A model generated the notes under the pieces. That model made no database searches, was not told the DNA's origin, and saw only the letters and a program-made list of their open reading frames with translations. From Nostoc piscinale CENA21 (GTDB taxonomy: Bacteria > Cyanobacteriota > Cyanobacteriia > Cyanobacteriales > Nostocaceae), in the NCBI RefSeq assembly GCF_001298445.1, contig NZ_CP012036.1:1677263-1741262 (forward strand): 64,000 nt of DNA, written 5' to 3'. Both the position numbers and the translations under genes were made by a program. This document shows, piece by piece, positions 20,744-30,372 of the stretch; positions within the stretch are counted from its first letter, which is position 1, and every line of letters starts with the position of its first letter.

Positions 20744-20768
20744 AAGGCTTAACGTCTTGTTAAGCCTT
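20744..20768 (-). terminator. second leftward terminator-like hairpin
   Basis: AAGGCTTAAC at 20744-20753 and GTTAAGCCTT at 20759-20768 form a perfect 10-bp stem with a GTCTT loop. Read leftward it is followed by TTTCTTT. No gene on the minus strand to its right would need it, so it may end a short leader or small RNA starting at about 20770-20930. Confidence 0.55.
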
Positions 20769-20932
20769 AAAATGTCCTAGTGCTTAAGCAGACATCCGTG
20801 ATTAATGTAGAAATATTAGCTTGACAGTTCATCTCTCTAAAGGAAGTCATTTGGACTTGGAGAAAAAACTTGAGAAAAACGGCACATCGCGTTAAGCTTC
20901 CTTAGCGTAACTGCACGCTGTGACATCAGGCG

Positions 20933-23340
20933 ATGACAAATCAAAACTCCCACGAAATTCCCCCTTGTACTTGGAATCGTCCCATCGGTTTAGGCTGGGA
21001 TAAACCTTATACCGTCCGCTACGCCAGTAATATTGATGATGGCCCTTGGCATGGAATGCCTTTGGGTGGTTTTGGTGCGGGTTGCATTGGGCGTTCTTCG
21101 AGGGGAGATTTTAACCTGTGGCACATCGATGGCGGTGAACATATCTTTAAAAATGTGCCGGCTTGTCAATTCAGTGTGTTTGAGTCTAATGGCACATCTT
21201 CTCAAGTTTATGCTTTATCTACTCAATCACCGGAAGATGGTAGTCTCCAGGCTTGGCAATGGTATCCAGCCAGTAGTGAGTCAGCTTTCACAGGAACATA
21301 TCATGCTTTATACCCGCGTAGTTGGTTTGTGTATGAAAATGTCTTTCAAGCACAATTAACTTGTGAGCAGTTTTCGCCAATTTGGGCAAATAATTATCAA
21401 GAAACTAGCTATCCGATGGCGGTGTTTGTTTGGCAGGCGCATAACCCCAGTAATGCACCAATTACTCTCAGCATTATGTTGACTTGGCAAAATATGGTGG
21501 GCTGGTTTACTAATGCGTTGAAGTCGCCAGAAGTCAAGATTCGTGATGATGGTAGCCCAGTTTATGAGTATCAGCGCGCTGGGGTGAAAGTCAGGGCAAT
21601 TACAATCAGGTAGTAGAAAATTTGCAATACTTTGGTTGTTTTTTAGGAAGGGTGGGAATTACTGAACCTGTACAGGAAGGTGACGGGAGTTGGTGTATTG
21701 CGACGGTGAAACATCCGCAAGTGGAAGTTTTTCACCACAGCAAATGGCATCCTGGAGGTACAGGTGAGGAGGTATGGCAAAGTTTTGCTAGTGATGGTTC
21801 TTTGCCTAATTATCTGGATGCAAATCCAGCCGTAGAAAATCAACAGTTAGGAAGTGCGATCGCACTTCGCTTCACTCTCCAACCAGGGGAAACTTTAGAA
21901 ATTCCTTTTGTGTTGGCTTGGGATTTGCCTGTAACAGAATTTGCTGCGGGAGTAAATTATTACCGCAGATATACAGATTTTTTTGGGAAAAGTGGTGATA
22001 ATGCTTGGAAAATTGCGACTACTGCTTTAGACAATTATCAAACATGGCGATCGCAAATTCAGAGTTGGCAAGCCCCAATTCTCCAGCGAGAAGATTTGCC
22101 AGATTGGTTCAAAATGGCGTTATTTAACGAATTATACGACTTAACTAGTGGTGGAACTCTCTGGAGTGCAGCTTCAGAACTCGACCCTATCGGCCAATTT
22201 GCTGTACTGGAATGTTTAGATTACCGTTGGTATGAAAGTTTAGATGTGCGGTTATACGGTTCCTTTGGGTTGCTGTTGCTGTTCCCAGAACTAGAAAAGT
22301 CGGTGATGCGGGCTTTTGCTAGGGCAATTCCCCAAAGTGATGACCATCAACGGATTATTGGTTACTACTATACCATTGGTGCAGATACAACGACTGCCCC
22401 CCGTAAAGTCGCAGGTGCAACACCCCACGATTTAGGCGCACCCAATGAACACGTCTGGGAAAAGACAAATTACACCTGTTATCAAGACTGTAATTTATGG
22501 AAAGATTTAGGCTCTGATTTTGTTTTGCAAGTTTACCGTGATTATTTGTTGACTGGTGCTAATGATGTCGAGTTTTTGGCAGATTGTTGGGATGCAATTG
22601 TCCAAACTCTCGATTATCTGAAAACTTTCGACAAAGATGGCGATGGTATTCCAGAGAATTCTGGCGCACCAGACCAAACCTTTGATGATTGGCGGTTACA
22701 GGGTGTGAGTGCTTATTGTGGCGGGTTGTGGTTGGCGGCGTTGGAAGCAGCGATCGCAATTAGTGATATTTTAATCACGAACCAAAAAGTAGTAGAGAGC
22801 GCAGAGAAACAGAAGTCTATCTATGAAGGTTGGTTAGCGCAATCTCGTCCTATCTATGAGGAAAAGTTGTGGAATGGACAATATTATCGGTTAGATAGTG
22901 GTAGTGGTTCTGCTGTGGTGATGGCAGATCAATTATGTGGGCAATTTTATGCCAGATTACTAGAACTGCCAGATATTGTACCGAGCGATCGCGCCCTTTC
23001 TGCTCTCAAAACTGTTTATGATGCTTGTTTCTTGAAGTTCCAAAACGGTGAATTTGGTGCGGCGAATGGTGTGCTTCCCGATGGTTCCCCAGAAAACCCC
23101 AAAGCCACCCATCCTTTAGAAGTGTGGACAGGAATCAATTTTGGACTAGCGGCGTTTCTGGTACAAATGGGAATGCAGGATGAAGCTTTGCGGCTAACAA
23201 AAGCTGTAGTGCAGCAAGTTTACAACAACGGCTTGCAATTCCGCACACCAGAAGCTATCACCGCCGCCGGAACTTTCCGCGCGAGTACTTATCTCCGCGC
23301 GATGGCGATTTGGGGTATTTATTTAGTGATGAGTAAATAG
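20933..23340 (+). pseudogene. GH116-like (GBA2/DUF608) glucosidase, frameshifted
   Basis: Related to bile-acid beta-glucosidase GBA2 and archaeal/bacterial GH116 enzymes, which cleave beta-glucosides or xylosides. The first frame (20933-21613) has the N-terminal beta-sandwich with IDDGPWHGMPLGGFGAGCIGR. The second (to 23340) has the alpha/alpha-barrel with the conserved APNEHVWEKTNY, GDGIPENSGAPDQTFDDW and HPLEVWTGINF segments. They are one base out of register: adding a base at AAA 21587-21589 or GGG 21594-21596 gives a continuous protein of about 800 residues (AGVK...GNYNQVVENLQYFG). No signal peptide. It is the only break here that needs an added base outside a long homopolymer. Together with the GH13 enzyme it may work on glucans or glycosides. 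Confidence 0.85.
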
Positions 23341-23754
23341 TAAATAAGATTTAGATTTGTTCTGAAGCTGAAGCTTGGAGTTAAGAAAAAGTCACTCCGA
23401 GCTTTTTGCTTAAATATGCTTAGTTGATTGTTGCAATGCAGTGACGATATTAGCTTTTTTATTAAAAAAATACCTGCAAATAAAAATAAAGTCTCATTAT
23501 TTTTTACATAAATATAATTATTTTTAATGTTTGTTATCAGTTATTTATATCTTTTCAAAGTTTTATTGAGTTATTTAGGTTGTATTCTAAAAATCAATGT
23601 CATAATTCCATGACATTAAGCTTACTCTCTAAAATGGCATAAATATTTAATATGATTTATTTTCTAATAGTTGTTTTTTCTAAAGCAAATTAATATAGAG
23701 TTTCCTAATCTGCTGAGGTACTTAATACATTTTTTTTACTTCTCATAATCAATC
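23341..23754. other. AT-rich intergenic region, no gene seen
   Basis: 414 nt, strongly AT-rich with long T and A runs. I see no ORF, RNA gene or clear hairpin. Confidence 0.45.
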
Positions 23755-24333
23755 ATGAAAAGCTTTTTACCAAAAAGACAAATCAATTACATATATACCA
23801 AAAAGTTTCACTATAAATTACATAGTTATTGGTTCAAGATTCGCGCAAGTAAACGCTCAGTTAATTTAGATATTCCTCATCATAAACATATTTTTTGGAG
23901 TTGGTGCGGTAGTTTTTTTGGCATAGCTTTAGCAGCTTACCTTTCTGTCAAAACCAATTCTCCTTTACTAATCGCTCCTTTTGGTGCCACTAGCGTTTTG
24001 ATTTTTGGTGTACCTGATAGTCCCTTGGCTCAACCTCGTAATGTAATTGGTGGTAATTGTTTGGCTGCTATAGTCAGCCTTATTGTTTTGCATCTTTTTG
24101 GTTCAGAACCTTGGGCAATGGGAATGGCAGTTGCTACTGCTATTGGAATCATGCAATTAACTGCAACTTTGCATCCACCTTCTGGTGCAGTTGCATTAGT
24201 TGTAATGATGACTAAAGCTCCTTGGGAATTTCTTGTAACTCCTGTAATAGAAGGTTCTATTATCCTTGTATTGTGTGCTGTGATTTTTAATAATCTAGCC
24301 AAGGAGAGGAGTTATCCAAAATACTGGTTATAA
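23755..24333 (+). CDS. HPP family integral membrane protein
   Basis: The family is named for the HPP motif, here in TLHPPSGAVALV. Four to five hydrophobic segments are seen between about residues 47 and 185 (for example FFGIALAAYLSV, VIGGNCLAAIVSLIVLHLF and SIILVLCAVIFNNL). The first 40 residues are basic and cytoplasmic. Some plant and cyanobacterial HPP proteins have been linked to nitrite transport across plastid or plasma membranes; no nitrogen-assimilation gene lies nearby, so the substrate here is open. Confidence 0.85.
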   Translation: MKSFLPKRQINYIYTKKFHYKLHSYWFKIRASKRSVNLDIPHHKHIFWSWCGSFFGIALAAYLSVKTNSPLLIAPFGATSVLIFGVPDSPLAQPRNVIGGNCLAAIVSLIVLHLFGSEPWAMGMAVATAIGIMQLTATLHPPSGAVALVVMMTKAPWEFLVTPVIEGSIILVLCAVIFNNLAKERSYPKYWL

Positions 24334-24336
24334 AAC

Positions 24337-24361
24337 AAAAAAAGACACGAAATTTCGTGTC
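24337..24361 (-). terminator. intrinsic terminator of murG
   Basis: GACACGAAATTTCGTGTC at 24344-24361 is a perfect palindrome. On the minus strand it is followed by seven T (complement of 24337-24343). It lies between two convergent genes and ends murG; on the plus strand it lacks a U-run. Confidence 0.8.
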
Positions 24362-24390
24362 TCTATGTAAAATTTTATTTGCTAAATTAT

Positions 24391-25465
24391 TTAAGTTTCC
24401 AGCACTTCTCGCAATAAAGAAGCCAATTTATCCGCACTATCAGGAACTGCGATCGCTTTAGCATTTTCCCCCATTTTGGTTAACTCGGCGGGATTTTGCA
24501 ATAACTCTAAAACTTGAGTTTGCAATTTTTCGGCGGTTAACTCCGATTGTTTGTCAGTAATTGCTGCGCCAGCTTTGGTAAATACCTCGGCGTTATAAGA
24601 TTGATGATCTTCCGCCGCAAAGGGGTAAGGAATCAAAATTGCGGGTGTGCCGCACACTGCTAATTCTGTTAAGCTACCAGCACCAGAACGACTAATTGCT
24701 AAAGTTGCGCGTCGCAACAGCGCCGCCATATTGTCATAAAAAGGTAACTCTATATATTGCGGATGTTTAAAAAATTCCGGCATCGGGATCGCGATCGCCT
24801 GTTAAATGCACAATATAAGCACCCTTATCCAACCAAGCACTCGCAGCTTGACGGACAAATTTATTTACAGCCACTGCGCCTTGACTACCGCCAAACACCA
24901 CAATTAACGGCACATTCTCCGGGATATTTAAATCTAGCGGGGGAACTTCTGCGGCTAAAAATTGCGATCGCACTGGTGTACCAACACAAACATTTTTCGC
25001 TTTGGGTAAATACTTAGCAGCCGCTTCAAACCCCAGCGCCATTGCATTGCACCAAGGGCCAAAAAACCTTGTTACTTTTCCTGGTAAAGCGTTAGATTCG
25101 TGAAAAACTACAGGTAAACCCAAAGAACGCGCCGCAATTACCGCAGGCCCCGCAATATAACCGCCTGTAGTAAACACCCCTTGAAATTTCCCCTGTTTGA
25201 GAATTCGTCGAACTTCTATAATCGAACCAGTGAGTTTGCCTAAAATCTTTAGAGATGCAAGTCCGAACCCTTGCTGGAACCCTTCAACTTCAATAATATT
25301 CAAGGGATACTGTTTGGGAACAAGTTGCGTTTCTAGTCGATTCGGCACACCCAACCATTCAATTTCATAGTTTGGCAGTTTTTCTGCCAGTGCGATCGCC
25401 GGAAACAAATGTCCACCAGTCCCACTGGCAGCTATGAGTAATCTTATCGGTGCGTTTGTCATCAA
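24391..25465 (-). pseudogene. murG: MurG glycosyltransferase, frameshifted
   Basis: UDP-GlcNAc:undecaprenyl-pyrophosphoryl-MurNAc-pentapeptide transferase, which makes lipid II at the inner face of the plasma membrane. The N-terminal half keeps ASGTGGHLFPAIALAEKL, HESNALPGKVTR and VFGGSQGA; the second half keeps LPFYDNMAALL, SRSGAGSLTELAVCGTPAILIPYPFAAEDHQ. The reading frame breaks in a six-base A run (24769-24774): with five, the join reads DRDPDAGIFKHPQYIELP and the protein is about 357 residues, the normal length. This function is normally essential, and no second copy is seen in this window, so a sequencing error or a tolerated slippage site is more likely than loss. Confidence 0.93.
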
Positions 25466-25519
25466 ACCTCTACCGTTTAGCGCCTAGCTTAACTAAGATA
25501 AAACAATTTCCCGACCTTC

Positions 25520-26356
25520 ATGAATAAAATCAGTAAACTGTTACCAATGACTAACATTATTCCTATATTCCGCAAACGCCAACCCCGGTTTTTAACTCCA
25601 AGTTGGCTGTTATTATCGCTGCTGACACTTGGTTTAACTAGCAGTTTACACAGTGTGCAAGCAGCCACTCCCCCAACTCCACCAGCAGAACTAAATAATT
25701 TACTAACACAAATTGATACAGCCGCTAGTAAAGGCAATGCTCAAGCCGTACTTCAATTCTACAGTCCCAATTTTACCAATGGAGATGGCTTAAACCGTAC
25801 AAACTTGGAAAAAGCCCTGGTGACTCTTTGGAAACAATACCCCCAATTACGCTACACCACAAAGCTGCAATCATGGAAATCTGAAGGTAATGCCATTATT
25901 GCCGAAACAGTCACTAACATTTCTAGCGCCTCATCCACTAACGCTAATAACTTGGCGCTGAATGCCACAATCACATCCCGTCAAAGAATTGCAGGCGGCA
26001 AAATTGTCAGTCAAGAAATCTTAGGAGAACGGACTCTGATTACTAGAGGTAATCAGCCACCCCAACTAGATGTGAAATTACCCCAGCAAGTAAAAGTTGG
26101 GCAGCAGTATAGTTTTGATGCCATTGTGAAAGAACCATTGGGAGAGGATTTTCTACTAGGGGCAGCAATGGAAGAACCTGTCAAAATCGAAAAATATCTC
26201 AACCCTGCACCTTTAGATTTGCAATTACTCACATCCGGTGGCATCTTTAAAGTTGGACGCGCCCCTGCAACTCCTGGTAATCACTGGGTTTCTGCCGTGG
26301 TTGTTCGGGGTGAAGGAATCACAATGGTAAGTCAGCGTTTAAGAGTAGTTAAATGA
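25520..26356 (+). CDS. exported NTF2-like protein of unknown function
   Basis: Signal peptide-like segment at about residues 26-50 (hydrophobic LLLSLLTLGLTSSLHSVQAA then a Pro-rich start). Residues about 55-150 resemble an NTF2/SnoaL-like fold: a first helix ELNNLLTQIDTAASKGNAQAVLQFYSPNF, then LEKALVTLWKQYPQLRYTTKLQSW. The C-terminal domain (about 170-278) is beta-rich, like an immunoglobulin-type domain (VGQQYSFDAIVKEPLG). No enzyme motif is seen. A second ATG at 25547 (MTNIIPIF) is possible. It diverges from murG with a 54-nt gap. Confidence 0.7.
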   Translation: MNKISKLLPMTNIIPIFRKRQPRFLTPSWLLLSLLTLGLTSSLHSVQAATPPTPPAELNNLLTQIDTAASKGNAQAVLQFYSPNFTNGDGLNRTNLEKALVTLWKQYPQLRYTTKLQSWKSEGNAIIAETVTNISSASSTNANNLALNATITSRQRIAGGKIVSQEILGERTLITRGNQPPQLDVKLPQQVKVGQQYSFDAIVKEPLGEDFLLGAAMEEPVKIEKYLNPAPLDLQLLTSGGIFKVGRAPATPGNHWVSAVVVRGEGITMVSQRLRVVK

Positions 26357-26362
26357 AGTCTG

Positions 26363-26424
26363 AAGCACATAGCCCTCAGACTGAAGTCTGGAGCTATACA
26401 AACTAAACCCACCTGCGCGGGTTT
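26363..26424. repeat. dispersed repeat with two small hairpins
   Basis: CCTCAGACTGAAGTCTGGAGCTATA is followed by AAACCC(26405-26410)...GGGTTT(26419-26424). The first part is the same element seen inverted at 40321-40350. It lies just after a stop codon and may assist termination. Confidence 0.45.
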
Positions 26425-26504
26425 GATATCCTTCAATCTTCACCTTGGTCAATAGTTCAGAATTATTGGACAATTAACACTGGACTATTGACTATTGACT
26501 AACA

Positions 26505-27278
26505 ATGATTTCCCTACAAAATCAAATTGTGTTAATTACTGGTGCAAGCAGTGGAATAGGTACTGCTTGTGCCAAAGTTTTTGCTGGTGCTGGTGCAAAG
26601 TTGATTTTAGCGGCGCGACGGCTGGAACGTTTGCAGCAGTTAGCAGACAGCTTAAACCAAGAATTTGGGACAACCACTCATTTATTACAGCTAGATGTGC
26701 GCGATCGCCCTGCGGTAGAATCAGCAATCAATAGTCTGCCTGCTGAATGGTCGAATATAGACATTCTCATCAACAACGCCGGTTTGAGTCGCAGTTTAGA
26801 TAAGCTGCACGAAGGCGACTTTCAAGACTGGGAAGAAATGATAGATACCAATATCAAAGGTTTGCTTTACCTCACCCGCTATGTCGTTCCGGGAATGGTC
26901 AGCCGTGGTCGTGGTCATGTGGTCAATCTTGGTTCCATCGCCGGACATCAAACTTACCCTGGTGGGAATGTTTACTGTGCAACGAAAGCTGCGGTTAAAG
27001 CAATTTCGGAAGGTTTAAAACAAGACTTGTTAGGTACTCCAGTCCGCGTTACTTCTGTTGATCCTGGGATGGTAGAAACAGAATTTAGTGAAGTGCGGTT
27101 TCATGGCGACGCGGAACGCGCCAAGCGAGTTTATCAAGGCGTAAATCCCTTAACTGCTGATGATATTGCTGATGTGATATTTTTCTGCACCACGCGATCG
27201 CCCCACGTTAACATTAACGAAGTCATCCTCATGCCAGTAGATCAAGCCAGCGCCACTCTCGTCCATCGTCATCATTAA
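26505..27278 (+). CDS. SDR family NAD(P)-dependent oxidoreductase (YdfG-like)
   Basis: Classical short-chain dehydrogenase of 257 residues. Cofactor motif TGASSGIG at about 11-18, NNAG at about 88-91, catalytic Ser in VNLGSIAG, and YCATK with catalytic Tyr/Lys at about 156-160. The pattern ARRLERLQQLA after the second strand fits NADP preference. The closest relation by eye is YdfG, a 3-hydroxy acid dehydrogenase, with its tail VNINEVILMPVDQA. The substrate is not proven. It is a single gene. Confidence 0.88.
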   Translation: MISLQNQIVLITGASSGIGTACAKVFAGAGAKLILAARRLERLQQLADSLNQEFGTTTHLLQLDVRDRPAVESAINSLPAEWSNIDILINNAGLSRSLDKLHEGDFQDWEEMIDTNIKGLLYLTRYVVPGMVSRGRGHVVNLGSIAGHQTYPGGNVYCATKAAVKAISEGLKQDLLGTPVRVTSVDPGMVETEFSEVRFHGDAERAKRVYQGVNPLTADDIADVIFFCTTRSPHVNINEVILMPVDQASATLVHRHH

Positions 27279-27326
27279 GTACTTTATATTACGGCTAAAA
27301 TCTTTATACTTAGAAAGTTTATAGAT

Positions 27327-27402
27327 ATGTAGGTTGGTGAAACGAAGTCAAACTTAATAAATACAAGGTTTTAATTTTTGATTTTTGTTTCTCAACCTAC
27401 AT
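27327..27402. repeat. small inverted-repeat element
   Basis: ATGTAGGTTG at 27327-27336 and its exact complement CAACCTACAT at 27393-27402. Internal sequence is AT-rich and non-coding. This type of repeat is common in Nostocales intergenic DNA. Confidence 0.5.
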
Positions 27403-27522
27403 TTGCAGTATTTTAAATCAGTATATTTTTTAACGTCTTACTTAAAACTTTAACAATTACTTGCAACTCATACTCATTTCGACTATGATTTATTTAAAGA
27501 AATCAAATAAATCATCCCAGCT

Positions 27523-28296
27523 ATGGAGAGCCTTGTTATCGGTGTATTTGCTAGTCTAGGAGCCGGACTAGCTACAGCCATCGGAGCCTTACCTGTTTTA
27601 CTCCCAATTAACTTAACGCAACGAGTACAAGGAATCATGCTGGGGTTTGGTGGGGGAGTGATGTTAGCGGCCACATCCTTTTCATTAATTATGCCAGGGA
27701 CAGAAGCCGCAATGGCTCAAGGTTTATCCCAAACAAATGCGGCATTAATTATTGTTGCAGGGATGTTGTTAGGAGGAGCATTCCTCCAACTAGCTCATCG
27801 TTTTTTACCCCACGAACACTTTTTTAAAGGCAAGGAAAACTTTCATGGCAATAATCTTAAGCGAATTTGGCTTTTTATTGCCGCAATTACTATTCATAAC
27901 TTCCCCGAAGGATTAGCCGTCGGCGTGAATTTTGGCAATAATAATATTAGTGATGGCATTCCCGTAGCCTTGGGAATTGGCTTACAAAATATTCCCGAAG
28001 GTTTAGTAGTTGCCTTATCATTAGTTGCTGAGAAATATTCAGCCACTTATGCTTTATGGATTTCTTTACTCACAGGTTTAGTCGAACCCATTGGTGGTTT
28101 AATTGGTGCTGGTGTGGTGAGTATTGCTAATTTTGTTTTACCTTGGGCAATGGCATTTGCAGCCGGAGCAATGTTATTTGTCATTAGTGATGAAATCATC
28201 CCCGAATCACATCGCAAAGGCTTAGAAAAAGAAGGAACATTCGGTGTCATGTTTGGCTTTGTAGTGATGATGTTTTTAGATATTGCTCTGGGATAA
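27523..28296 (+). CDS. ZIP family metal transporter
   Basis: Divalent metal importer of 257 residues with eight predicted membrane segments. The metal-binding helices are present: HNFPEGLAVGVNFG (about 127-140) and LQNIPEGLVVALSL (about 158-171), plus the later VEPIGGLIGAGVV. This is the ZupT/GufA-like branch, which can move zinc, iron or manganese. No metal regulator is adjacent and no Zur-box could be confirmed. Confidence 0.9.
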   Translation: MESLVIGVFASLGAGLATAIGALPVLLPINLTQRVQGIMLGFGGGVMLAATSFSLIMPGTEAAMAQGLSQTNAALIIVAGMLLGGAFLQLAHRFLPHEHFFKGKENFHGNNLKRIWLFIAAITIHNFPEGLAVGVNFGNNNISDGIPVALGIGLQNIPEGLVVALSLVAEKYSATYALWISLLTGLVEPIGGLIGAGVVSIANFVLPWAMAFAAGAMLFVISDEIIPESHRKGLEKEGTFGVMFGFVVMMFLDIALG

Positions 28297-28301
28297 TTTA
28301 G

Positions 28302-28412
28302 CTAGTACAACAAGGCAAAAGTAAAAAATCAAAAGGAAAAAGAAAAAATATTGATACTACAAGCCTTTTAGTAATTCCTTATGGTCTGTTTATTTACGCC
28401 ATGCTGTACTAG
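28302..28412. repeat. MITE-like element with CTAGTACA ends
   Basis: CTAGTACAACAAGGC at 28302-28316 pairs with GCCATGCTGTACTAG at 28398-28412 (13 of 15). The 111-bp unit begins six bases after the ZIP gene stop and has no coding capacity, which is typical for a non-autonomous element. Confidence 0.6.
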
Positions 28413-28553
28413 TGAGAAAGTTAATTAACCAGTTAATTTGTCATTTGTCATTGGTAAAAGTTTGATTTTATTTCTCAAAAAACAGTACACCTAAAATTAC
28501 AGTTTTCCATTCTCAACTTTCACAAATAATTTCCAACTCAAAAGGAGCGAATT

Positions 28554-28949
28554 ATGAACTTCACTCGCTTTGAACATCTTAACCTTGCTTGCAAAGACAT
28601 TGCAGCCAGCCAAAAATTTTATCAAACTCTATTTCCTGATTGGTATGTACGTGCTGAAGGTGTGTATAACGGTAGTCGTTGGTTACATTTTGGTAATGAC
28701 CAATTTTATTTAACTTTGAATGATTATTCAGAGCAGAATCGAGTGTCACAACCCTACGAAAGCATTGGTATTAATCACGTCGGCTTTGTCATTAAAGACG
28801 GCGAAGGAATGCAAAAATTGCTAGAAAACGCGGGGATTGAATATTACACACTTACAGCACCAGAAACCAAGCACAGAATCTATGTCAATGACCCCGATGG
28901 TAATGAAATTGAGTTAGTAGAATATCAACCAGATTATGCGCTGAGGTAA
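28554..28949 (+). CDS. VOC (glyoxalase/bleomycin resistance) superfamily protein
   Basis: 131 residues with the paired beta-alpha-beta-beta-beta module of the vicinal oxygen chelate fold. First metal-site strand RFEHLNLACKDIAAS (His near residue 6-8), second module INHVGFVIKDG, and the C-terminal Glu in DPDGNEIELVEY. Could be a dioxygenase, lyase or isomerase; the sequence does not decide. RBS AAAGGAG at 28541-28547 fixes the start. Confidence 0.85.
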   Translation: MNFTRFEHLNLACKDIAASQKFYQTLFPDWYVRAEGVYNGSRWLHFGNDQFYLTLNDYSEQNRVSQPYESIGINHVGFVIKDGEGMQKLLENAGIEYYTLTAPETKHRIYVNDPDGNEIELVEYQPDYALR

Positions 28950-29099
28950 ATATAATTCCTAGACATTACTTGTGAATTAACAAAACAGAATACATCCGCT
29001 ACTTCGCCAGAATTCTCTAATTGAATTCTGTGCGAGTAGTAGTGCTTTACCTCACGCTCTTATTCTGATACCAATTCACGAAATTACAGTATCAAAACT

Positions 29100-30182
29100 T
29101 TACCATTCACCGACATAAGTACCTAAAGAACGGGCGCTGTGTATCAAATAACTGCCGGGATCGACGGGTGATGGGCTTTTAGCGACTACATCTGCAATGG
29201 GAACAGGGACGACTTGCCCATTTTGCCAAGCTACCATCTGGTCGTATTTTTCTTGAGCAATTAAATCTACAGCAGCTTTGCCAAAAACTGTAGCTGTGAG
29301 TCTGTCTAAGGCAGAAGGAATTCCACCACGTTGAATATGTCCTAAAACAGAAACTCGTGTATCTACTTCATGGTTGGTACATTGAGTGATTTGGTCTGCA
29401 ATGTATTGTCCCATGCCACATTTTAATGATGGGTATTTGTTATTGAGTTCTAAACCGCAACTGTTACCAAAATCAGCTACGCAAGGTGAAATACCTTCCG
29501 CAACGACAACAATGGCAAATTTCCGCCGCCAAGTATTTCGCAGTTCGTCGAGATGTTGGCATAAACCGGGAATTGTGTAAGTTACTTCGGGGATTAAAAT
29601 TACATCTGCGCCGCCGGCAATACCGGAATGTAAAGCTAAATGTCCGGCGGTGCGTCCCATCACTTCCACAATCATGACGCGATCGTGGCTGGCGGCGGTA
29701 AATGTGAGACGATTGAGAGCATCGACAATTGTATTCACAGCCGAATCAAATCCGATCGCTCTTTCTGTTAAAGCAACGTCATTATCTATAGTTTTGGGAA
29801 TCGTAATTAAATTCCAATTACCAAGCGTCGCTAGTTGATGAATAATATTCATACTGCCATCACCGCCAATGGCAATCAAGGCATCTAACTGTAATTCTGC
29901 GTAACTAGCAATCATCTCACCCGCACGGGCTAGGGTATCGCCTTTATTGATTGTGCCGAGAATAGTACCGCCCATATTCAGCAGGGGATCGATACCGCGC
30001 AAATCCCAACCGTGGACGCTGAGTGCGATCACTTGTCGCTCTAATAAACCTTGTGTAGCATAAGGAATACCAACAACTTCCCAATTGTATGTGAGTGTGG
30101 CATGACTCACAACTGCACGAATTACACAATTCAAACCCGGACAGTCGCCGCCACTAGTCAGAATACCAATACGTTTTTTCAT
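29100..30182 (-). CDS. pfkA: 6-phosphofructokinase
   Basis: Phosphorylates fructose 6-phosphate in glycolysis; cytosolic, 360 residues. N-terminal ILTSGGDCPGLN, phosphoryl-donor loop AIGGDGSMNIIHQL and active site IPKTIDNDV are clear, as is VEVMGRTAGHLAL. The donor residues are mixed: Gly in GGDG (ATP type) together with Lys in PKTIDND (the residue typical of PPi-dependent enzymes). This is the group III combination, seen in ATP-using enzymes such as that of Streptomyces, so ATP use is likely but not certain. It precedes no gene directly but lies on the same strand as the DHOD-like gene and nifJ. Confidence 0.93.
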   Translation of the reverse strand: MKKRIGILTSGGDCPGLNCVIRAVVSHATLTYNWEVVGIPYATQGLLERQVIALSVHGWDLRGIDPLLNMGGTILGTINKGDTLARAGEMIASYAELQLDALIAIGGDGSMNIIHQLATLGNWNLITIPKTIDNDVALTERAIGFDSAVNTIVDALNRLTFTAASHDRVMIVEVMGRTAGHLALHSGIAGGADVILIPEVTYTIPGLCQHLDELRNTWRRKFAIVVVAEGISPCVADFGNSCGLELNNKYPSLKCGMGQYIADQITQCTNHEVDTRVSVLGHIQRGGIPSALDRLTATVFGKAAVDLIAQEKYDQMVAWQNGQVVPVPIADVVAKSPSPVDPGSYLIHSARSLGTYVGEW

Positions 30183-30215
30183 ATTTATATGTCATTTGTC
30201 CTTTGTTATTAGATC

Positions 30216-30324
30216 AGGACTTACGCAGAATCATGAAAAAACTTAGACGCGCAAGCGGCTTCCCGAAGGGTACCGCAAAGGACACGAAGTTAAGAGGATT
30301 CGAGAGGGTTCTTGCGTAAGTCCT
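30216..30324. repeat. MITE-like element with AGGACTTACGCA ends
   Basis: Perfect 12-bp terminal inverted repeats, AGGACTTACGCA at 30216-30227 and TGCGTAAGTCCT at 30313-30324, bound a 109-bp non-coding unit. Related ends occur at 12940 and at 42441/42590. Confidence 0.65.
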
Positions 30325-30372
30325 ATAGATGTCTCCCTTACACCCCTGCACCCTCGTACCCCACTCCCAGTT

